Assembly (NCBI GenBank): GCA_020073565.1
Contig: JAIQEY010000053.1
Span: forward strand, 1 to 36,704
Reading direction: 5' to 3'
Source of the DNA: Terriglobia bacterium
Lineage (GTDB): Bacteria; Acidobacteriota; Terriglobia; Terriglobales; Acidobacteriaceae
DNA length: 36,704 nt
Part shown: piece after piece, positions 31,226 through 36,704 of the stretch
How positions within the stretch are numbered: position 1 is the first letter of the stretch
Layout of the letters: the number at the start of each line of letters is the position of its first letter
Translations under genes and position numbers: made by a program
The notes under the pieces: generated by a model
The model's input: only the letters and a program-made list of their open reading frames with translations
The model's database searches: none
Told to the model about the DNA's origin: nothing

Positions 31226-31252
31226 GTCTCAGGTCACAGGTGTCAGGTCTTA
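31225..31252. repeat. degenerate 7-bp repeat at the secG 3' end
   Basis: Four consecutive units of the type GGTCTCA/GGTCACA (31225, 31232, 31239, 31246). The first G is the last base of the secG stop codon. The remainder of the 303-nt gap to 31528 holds an AT-rich patch around 31260-31350 and no recognisable gene. Confidence 0.65.
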
Positions 31253-31528
31253 CAAAAAGCTCAACCTTATAGCTATGGTTATTGACAAATATATTTCTTC
31301 TAGGTGGAACCGGCGAACTCAACAACTTAGCGTCAATATCAATGAGTTATAGGGATCGCGGCGTTCTGCAAGCGCAATCCTCGATCCAACAGGGGTCTGG
31401 TCGTCGTCTAAAATGGCCCGTAAACACGCCAGGATAACCCTAGGCGCGTTTTTTCGCCTCAGGTGGACGAAGGGGGTCGTCGACACCTCGATCATCGCTC
31501 TCATCGCATTCTACGCGATTAACTATTT

Positions 31529-32167
31529 CTACTGGCTATTGTTTTGTAAGAAGGGGTTCTCTTCTCGTTCTTCCCCAATCGTGGTCTTCGGACCATGCCC
31601 CGGAATGACCAGTGTCTCGTCGGGCAGGGCGAGGACGCGTCCGTGCAGGGACTTCAGAATCTTCTCGAACGATCCACCGGGCAGATCAGTCCGTCCAATA
31701 CTGCGGGCGAACAGCGTGTCGCCCGCGATCAGCATCTTCTCCGCCGGGAAATACAGGCAGACGCTCCCCTCGGTATGTCCAGGAGTGTGCAGGACGCTCG
31801 CGGCCAGGGCCCCGGTCCGCAGGCTCTGGTCGTCGTCGAGGCTGGAGTCGATCTCCACCTTCCCGGGGGTGGCCATGCCGAGCCAGGACGCTTGCACATC
31901 GAGCATCTTTAGCAGCGCATAGTCATTCTGATTGAGCAGAATCGGGGCGCCCGTCTGCGCCCGCAGCCTCATCGCTCCCCCGACATGATCGATGTGGGCA
32001 TGGGTAATGACGATCTGCTTCACCTGCAGCTTGTGCCGCCGGACGATGGCGAGGATGTCTTCAATATCATCGCCGGGATCGATGACCATCGCTTCGTGCG
32101 TGGATTCATCGCCGATGACGGAACAATTGCACTGCAGCGGACCGACGGGCAGGATCTCGTGAATCAT
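31529..32167 (-). CDS. MBL-fold hydrolase (glyoxalase II-like)
   Basis: A 212-residue metallo-beta-lactamase-fold hydrolase of the YcbL/glyoxalase II-like group. Metal ligands are THAHIDHVGG (about 58-67), HTPGHTEGSVCLYF, the bridging Asp in AGDTLFARSIGRTDLPGG, and the last His in VIPGHGPKTTIGEERE. All are in the usual order, and the protein ends soon after, which is typical for this compact group. The likely reaction is hydrolysis of a thioester or related compound; the substrate is unknown. The ATG at 32167 gives the family N-terminus MIHEILPVGPLQCNCSVIG. The open frame upstream runs through repeat DNA. A TACAAT hexamer ends only 7 nt before the ATG, suggesting a leaderless transcript. Confidence 0.88.
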   Translation of the reverse strand: MIHEILPVGPLQCNCSVIGDESTHEAMVIDPGDDIEDILAIVRRHKLQVKQIVITHAHIDHVGGAMRLRAQTGAPILLNQNDYALLKMLDVQASWLGMATPGKVEIDSSLDDDQSLRTGALAASVLHTPGHTEGSVCLYFPAEKMLIAGDTLFARSIGRTDLPGGSFEKILKSLHGRVLALPDETLVIPGHGPKTTIGEEREENPFLQNNSQ

Positions 32168-32188
32168 CGGCTCTATTGTAAAGCGCGG

Positions 32189-32223
32189 GAAGTCAGAAGG
32201 CAGGAGCCAGATTCCAGAAGTGA
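32189..32223. repeat. degenerate 7-bp tandem repeat upstream of the MBL-fold gene
   Basis: Five consecutive 7-nt units (32189, 32196, 32203, 32210, 32217) of the type GAAGTCA/GAAGGCA. They lie in the gap between this gene and the divergent kinase gene; nothing else in 32224-32413 was recognised. Confidence 0.7.
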
Positions 32224-32413
32224 ACTGACCGCCAGTTTGCGGCAGCGTGGCATCGCGGCGAATCCCAAAGTCCAGAATGACAACAATCCGCCCGGAATAA
32301 ATCCAACCACCTCGCGGTGTCGTGATCAACTTTCTTATGGGTGCGCTCACCCCCATCGTTGACTTGCCAACTTATGCCTCCTAACATGGCAACGCTGAGT
32401 TCCCGCGCCCATT

Positions 32414-35077
32414 GTGATCGGTAGAACCATCTCGCACTACAGCATCCTCGAGAAACTTGGCGAGGGTGGGATGGGTGTGGTCTACAAGGCCCGTGACACC
32501 CACCTTGACCGCTTTGTCGCCATCAAAGTGCTGCCCGCGGAGAAGGTCGCCGACCCCGAACGCAAGCAGCGCTTCGTGCAGGAAGCGAAAGCGGCTTCAT
32601 CGCTGAACCACCCCAATATCATCACCATTTACGACATCGGTCAGACCGAGGGTGTGGATTTCATTTCGATGGAGTTTGTGTTCGGTAAGACGCTCGACCG
32701 GTTGATTTCCCGGAACGGTATGCGGCTGAATGATGCCCTCAAGTGCGCTGTTCAAATGGCCGATGCGCTCGCTCGGGCACACGCCGCCGGCATCGTCCAT
32801 CGGGATCTCAAGCCCGGAAACATCATGGTGAACGAGCACGGGCTGGTGAAAGTTCTCGACTTCGGCCTGGCGAAGCTGACCGAGGCCACTCCGGCTGGCG
32901 AGGACGAGGCCACGCGTACCATGCGGCCCACGACAGAAGAGGGCAAGATCGTCGGCACCGTTGCGTACATGTCTCCCGAGCAGGCGGAGGGCAAGAAGGT
33001 CGACGCCCGTTCGGACATCTTCAGCTTCGGGTCGGTTTTGTACGAGATGGTGACGGGAGAAAAAGCGTTCCACGGCGATACCAAAGCCTCGACACTGGCG
33101 GCGATTTTGAAGGACAATCCGCGGCCGGCAAGTCAAATCGTGGATAGCCTTCCCAGAGAAGTGGAGCGGCTGATCTCCCGTTGCCTGCGGAAGGAGGTCA
33201 ATCAGCGCTGCCAGCACATGGACGACGTCAAGATCGTGCTGGAAGACCTGAAGGAGGAGTCGGATTCCGGGGTACTGGGAATCGCTGCTCTGTCCAGGCC
33301 GAAGCCTCGTCGTCGCCTCACCTGGGCCCTCAGCGTAGCTGCAGCACTGGTCATTGCAACGGTTGGAGTGTGGCTGGTTCGATCGAAGAATGAAGTGTCA
33401 GAGGTGCCGTTGGTGGCAGTTCCGCTGACCAGCTATCCGGGCAATGAAGATGAACCGTCGTTTTCTCCGGACGGAACGCAAGTAGCATTTGCCTGGAATG
33501 GAGAGAAGCAGGACAACTGGGACATCTACGTTAAACAAATCGGCGTGGAGCCGCCTTATCGGTTGACCAACGATCCAGCGATAGACTACAGCCCTGCCTG
33601 GTCCCCGGATGGGCGTCTGATCGCGTTCTTACGAGATCTCTCACCGGGCAAGACCGCGATCATGCTCATACCGCAGCGGGGGGGATCCGAACGGATTGTG
33701 ACGGAGCTCAACGGGTCCCTGCGGCCCTTACCCTTTGGTCCCTACTTATCCTGGACCCCGGACTCAAAGTGGCTCGTCGGTGCAACATCCGCAGTAGGAC
33801 AACACGGTAGAGGCTTGCGCTTGTACTCGACGGAAACGGGAGAACAGCGACCGCTGACGAACCCGCCGATTGAAGAAGTCGGCGACACGGCCCCGGCGGT
33901 CTCGCCGGATGGCCGGACTCTCGTTTTCTCAAGGGTCTCACCTGATCTCTTCAACGTAACTCTACGGCTCCTGCACCTGGGAGAAGGCTACAAACCACTC
34001 GGGAAAGAGGAGAAAGTACAAACCGGCAACATGACAAACGTGGGCGCAGCTTGGCTGCCCGATGGCAGTGAATTCGTATTCGGCTCCGGAACAGGAAACA
34101 ACTTCGGGCTTTGGCGGACGGCGGCATCCAACGCCGCCATTGCCAGGAGAATCAATCTTGAGGCGAGCAACGCCTCCTCGCCAGCCATTTCCCGGCTCGG
34201 AAACCGTTTGGCTTTCACGACCGAAAAGTACGACCTCAACATCTGGCGCATCGACTTGAAGGGGCCGGGCCAAAAGCCAGGCCTACCCTTTCAATTTATT
34301 GCCTCCACGGAGGTTGAATACTATCCGGCCTATTCGCCAGACGGCCGGAGGATCGCCTTTATGTCGCAACGATCAGGGACGCAAGAGATCTGGGTCTGCG
34401 ACAGTGACGGATCCAAGGCCACACAACTGACATCGTTTGGCGGGGCAGCGATCTACGGCCCGAGTTGGTCTCCGGACAGCCAGAACATCGCTCTTACGGT
34501 TGCCCAGAAAGGAACGAAAGAAGACATATATGTTATCAGCGCCAATGGGGGACTTCCCCGGCGCTTGACGACCAACCCAGCAGAGGACAAGTGGCCTTAT
34601 TGGTCGCACGATGGAAAGTGGATTTACTTCAGCTCAACCCGCACCGGCCGGGAGGAGATCTGGAAGATGCCATCCAACGGTGGAGAGGCGGTTCAGATCA
34701 CGCGGAATTCCGGCGACACGCCGCAAGAGTCACCAGACGGCAAATTCCTTTATTACATGAAAGGCTGGCCGGAGGCGCTGACCGTCTGGAGAGCCTCGGT
34801 GGATGGAAATCAAGAAGCGAAGGTTCTCGATTCTGTGGATAACGAAGGCCAATGGAATGTCGGGAAGGAGGGAATTTATTTCTTCAGAAACCCAGACAAA
34901 TTGGGACACAATGACATCTGCTTTTACGAATTCGCCACCGGTCAGATCAGGACTATTCTGACAATTCAGCGTCCCGTGAGTAACCATATCGCGGTTTCCC
35001 CCGACGGCCGGACGATTCTTTACCCGCAGTCTGACGAGTCTGGCAGTGTCCTCATGCTGGTGGAGAATTTCCGTTAG
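32414..35077 (+). CDS. membrane Ser/Thr protein kinase with C-terminal PD40/TolB-like propeller
   Basis: An 887-residue Hanks-type kinase. The Gly loop is LGEGGMGVV (15-23), the catalytic Lys is K38 (VAIK), the catalytic loop is HRDLKPGN from H129, the Mg-binding DFG starts at D149, and the APE-like segment is MSPEQ near 190. After the kinase domain a single membrane segment (about 303-322, WALSVAAALVIATVGVWLV) leads to a presumably extracytoplasmic region. That region contains at least nine PD40-type blades recognisable by xSPDGxxIAF, for example SPDGTQVAF, SPDGRLIAF, SPDGRRIAF, SPDGKFLYY and SPDGRTILY. This architecture is abundant in Acidobacteriota; ligands and targets are generally unknown. 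The start is GTG at 32414, with no obvious ribosome site. It is convergent with the next gene, 33 nt apart. Confidence 0.93.
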   Translation: MIGRTISHYSILEKLGEGGMGVVYKARDTHLDRFVAIKVLPAEKVADPERKQRFVQEAKAASSLNHPNIITIYDIGQTEGVDFISMEFVFGKTLDRLISRNGMRLNDALKCAVQMADALARAHAAGIVHRDLKPGNIMVNEHGLVKVLDFGLAKLTEATPAGEDEATRTMRPTTEEGKIVGTVAYMSPEQAEGKKVDARSDIFSFGSVLYEMVTGEKAFHGDTKASTLAAILKDNPRPASQIVDSLPREVERLISRCLRKEVNQRCQHMDDVKIVLEDLKEESDSGVLGIAALSRPKPRRRLTWALSVAAALVIATVGVWLVRSKNEVSEVPLVAVPLTSYPGNEDEPSFSPDGTQVAFAWNGEKQDNWDIYVKQIGVEPPYRLTNDPAIDYSPAWSPDGRLIAFLRDLSPGKTAIMLIPQRGGSERIVTELNGSLRPLPFGPYLSWTPDSKWLVGATSAVGQHGRGLRLYSTETGEQRPLTNPPIEEVGDTAPAVSPDGRTLVFSRVSPDLFNVTLRLLHLGEGYKPLGKEEKVQTGNMTNVGAAWLPDGSEFVFGSGTGNNFGLWRTAASNAAIARRINLEASNASSPAISRLGNRLAFTTEKYDLNIWRIDLKGPGQKPGLPFQFIASTEVEYYPAYSPDGRRIAFMSQRSGTQEIWVCDSDGSKATQLTSFGGAAIYGPSWSPDSQNIALTVAQKGTKEDIYVISANGGLPRRLTTNPAEDKWPYWSHDGKWIYFSSTRTGREEIWKMPSNGGEAVQITRNSGDTPQESPDGKFLYYMKGWPEALTVWRASVDGNQEAKVLDSVDNEGQWNVGKEGIYFFRNPDKLGHNDICFYEFATGQIRTILTIQRPVSNHIAVSPDGRTILYPQSDESGSVLMLVENFR

Positions 35078-35110
35078 GCGAAGCTCTTCTCCGATCCGAC
35101 TTCTTGCATC

Positions 35111-36289
35111 CTACGAGGCCACAGCGATCTGTCCTGTCCGATTCTGGTCGGCGCGGAAGCGCAGCAACGCGGCGATGTTGCCAGCTTTGTCAAGCTCCGC
35201 GTGGTCCTTGAGATAGAACAGTTCAATATCGCGGCGGATTGCGATGGGAATGATGGCGTCGCTCACATCGCTCAGCTCCCGCGTCGGCTGTCCGCAGGCG
35301 GCACACGTCGGAATCATGTGGGCGTCGATATGGCCGCAATTCGAGCACGCGACGGCATGCGCCGAGTAGTTTTCGCTGAGGAAGATAGTCTGCACTTCCC
35401 CAGTCTCCAGCGCCTGCAGCACACGGCGTAGGCCAGTGACGCCTTTTCCGTTGGATTTGGCCAGGTCCAGGGCCTCGCTGGCTTTTGTGCGACCGCGCTC
35501 CACGATCCATTTGTTGAGGACCGAGTTCGCCTTGTCGCGAACCTCTTCGTTCGAGACGCTGGCCACGTCGGCGGAGAAGCGGCCAATCACCCGCTGCCGG
35601 ACGTCAGGATGCAGGTGCGCCTCGAATTCGGGCCAGTTACTTTCCTGGCAGCCGACGATGAGCCGCTCCCAGACGCCTTTCTCACGGTCGGTGCGCAGGC
35701 GCTCGGAAACCGCCTTGAAGTGCTGCAGGGCTTCTTCGGCCACGCGGCGCTCGGCGTGTCCACCTTCGTAGCCGTTATAGCCGTAGCTTGCGCCACTGCG
35801 GGAAAGCAAGTGGACGATGGCCTGATTTTCGCGCAGGTCGTCGAGGCGCAAATCAAAGAACCGGGCGCGCTGGCGATCGACCATCGCGACACAGAGCGTG
35901 GGCTGCGCTCCCAGCAGAGCGGCCAGAGGTTTCAACTGAAATTGCGGCTGCAGATAAATGCGGGTCGTGCCCAGATGTGGAGGTAGGTCGAATTCTTTCC
36001 AGAAATTTTGACCGGAACAGGCGAAGATTGCTTTACCCCGAGCATGGCCGTGCAGATTCGTAGCCACCTCGAGCACACGATCCAGGTCCGCATGGAGCGA
36101 CCCGTTCCTCCCTTGCGCGACGGCGCTCTTGAGCGCTTGTTTGACCACATCTTTCGCAACAATGGCCTCGCGGCGGTGGGAACGGTCCTGGGGAGGATCG
36201 GGCTGGAAGTAAAAACTGAGCGCGCACGCGCCCTTGGTTTCGTCCGCTTGAAAAGCTGCCAACTCACGGATTTCATCCCGGGTCATCAT
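35111..36289 (-). CDS. bacterial archaeo-eukaryotic release factor-like protein (baeRF) with zinc ribbon
   Basis: A 392-residue soluble protein whose layout recalls aRF1/eRF1. After an N-terminal domain comes a middle domain with YNGYEGGHAERRVAEEALQ (171-189), aligned by eye with the eRF1 loop GGQSxxRxxR but carrying GGH at 176-178. The C-terminal domain has TIFLSENYSAHAV followed by a zinc ribbon with C315, C318, C329 and C332, as in eRF1/Pelota family domain 3. Bacterial members are called baeRFs; the related Balon protein is a ribosome hibernation factor. A role on the ribosome during stress is therefore inferred, not shown. The ATG at 36289 has GGAG 9 nt upstream. It lies 28 nt downstream of a sigma-factor-like gene on the same strand, a likely operon. 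Confidence 0.75.
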   Translation of the reverse strand: MMTRDEIRELAAFQADETKGACALSFYFQPDPPQDRSHRREAIVAKDVVKQALKSAVAQGRNGSLHADLDRVLEVATNLHGHARGKAIFACSGQNFWKEFDLPPHLGTTRIYLQPQFQLKPLAALLGAQPTLCVAMVDRQRARFFDLRLDDLRENQAIVHLLSRSGASYGYNGYEGGHAERRVAEEALQHFKAVSERLRTDREKGVWERLIVGCQESNWPEFEAHLHPDVRQRVIGRFSADVASVSNEEVRDKANSVLNKWIVERGRTKASEALDLAKSNGKGVTGLRRVLQALETGEVQTIFLSENYSAHAVACSNCGHIDAHMIPTCAACGQPTRELSDVSDAIIPIAIRRDIELFYLKDHAELDKAGNIAALLRFRADQNRTGQIAVAS

Positions 36290-36317
36290 GTTGGATATCT
36301 CCTGAAAACTGAAATAC

Positions 36318-36704
36318 CTACGTTCGACTTTTTAGGAGGAGTTCGTTCGGAAACTCGTTGGCTACAGAAGGTGCGTTGCGCACCTGCTCGCGCGCCCGTT
36401 GCACGGACTCGCGCACAGCCTCCGGATGCCGGCCGGTAATGACGGCGATTTCGTTGAGGGAAAAACCTTCGAGCCCGTACAAAAGAAAGGCTTCGCGGTC
36501 GGTACGGTCGACCCCGCGGAGCGCGGCTTGCACGAGGGCAATCATTTCATCGGAATACGCGGCTTGCTCGGGATTGGTCACGCGGCGGTCGGGGATCGAA
36601 CTTTCGCGGGTCCAGCCCTCGTCCGCCTGATGGAATTGCAGCGCCGCTTCGTCGCTCGCCAGCACGTTCTGCTTGCGGCGGCTGTCTTCCAGGTGGACGG
36701 GAGA
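36318..36704 (-). CDS. sigma-70-family (ECF-like) factor, C-terminal part (truncated by window end)
   Basis: An open frame that continues past the right edge of the window; 128 C-terminal residues are visible. The segment LVQAALRGVDRTDREAFLLY then GLEGFSLNEIAVITGRHPEAVRESVQRAR is a region 4 helix-turn-helix of sigma-70/ECF factors, which binds the promoter -35 element. Upstream of it is a short linker with acidic residues (NPEQAAYSDEM). Region 2 would lie outside the window, so it cannot be confirmed as a complete sigma factor; a sigma-like regulator is possible. It immediately precedes the release-factor-like gene, with 28 nt between stop and start. Confidence 0.75.
   Translation of the reverse strand, partial: SPVHLEDSRRKQNVLASDEAALQFHQADEGWTRESSIPDRRVTNPEQAAYSDEMIALVQAALRGVDRTDREAFLLYGLEGFSLNEIAVITGRHPEAVRESVQRAREQVRNAPSVANEFPNELLLKSRT

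Noticed and set aside
31282..31287. Perfect TTGACA as a promoter -35
   Set aside because: No -10-like hexamer at 16-18 nt and no gene downstream on that strand within reach.
31413..31922. 169-codon plus-strand frame with a hydrophobic stretch
   Set aside because: Most of it is antisense to the MBL-fold gene; there is no ribosome site and no family motif. The first part (31413-31528) lies in a gap but is too short to judge.

Overview
The window looks like a chromosomal segment of an Acidobacteriota bacterium, most likely Terriglobia and Koribacter-like. The grounds are its moderately high G+C, an N-terminal Ser/Thr kinase fused to PD40/TolB-type beta-propeller repeats with the opening MIGRTISHY, many short palindromic intergenic repeats, and housekeeping genes scattered among small operons. 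This assignment is inferred from gene style; no phylogenetic marker was tested. No prophage, transposase, CRISPR array or rRNA was seen. Two tRNAs are present, Arg(ACG) and Leu(GAG).

Layout. 1-1090 (minus): lepB followed by carA, which is cut by the window edge. 1183-6709 (plus): a DUF420 membrane protein, a two-gene BadF/HgdC-type ATPase plus DUF2229/HgdB-like pair, and ssb. 6706-7728: a mazEF toxin-antitoxin pair divergent from a pterin-4a-carbinolamine dehydratase, sharing a compact promoter/operator region. 7783-12377 (minus): MFS exporter, YpdA-like flavoprotein, O-methyltransferase, UPF0173 metallo-hydrolase and rhodanese. 12503-16229 (plus): hpt, a GAF-GAF-PP2C phosphatase, and lysA overlapping it by GTGA. 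16278-20840 (minus): YtcJ-like amidohydrolase, nadK, tlyA, yebC. 21372-23072 (plus): a 566-residue protein of unknown function bracketed by REP-like palindromes. 23120-26487 (minus): glycosyltransferase, two tandem eukaryote-type 6-pyruvoyl-tetrahydropterin synthases, GTP cyclohydrolase I and a short-chain dehydrogenase, which together resemble a tetrahydrobiopterin pathway. 26512-29870: a TlpA-like lipoprotein, a copper-type P1B ATPase without an HMA domain, and divergent to it a small HMA-fold-like protein without CxxC. 30466-31225: two tRNAs and secG. 31529-36704: MBL-fold hydrolase, kinase with PD40 repeats, and a sigma-factor-like gene followed by an archaeo-eukaryotic release-factor-like protein.

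Three things stand out. First, at least nine intergenic loci carry degenerate tandem 7-bp units. The units differ from locus to locus but the period stays 7. Three loci form long inverted repeats at gene 3' ends, and two of those supply the last codons and stop codon of the gene. Second, the pterin gene group carries near-mammalian PTPS motifs in duplicate, and the window also holds a carbinolamine dehydratase. Third, the release-factor-like protein has GGH where eRF1 has GGQ and retains a four-Cys zinc ribbon, which fits a baeRF/Balon-like ribosome-binding factor rather than a peptide-release factor.

Many starts lack a clear Shine-Dalgarno sequence. Several have a -10-like hexamer only 7-13 nt upstream, suggesting leaderless or very short-leader transcripts.
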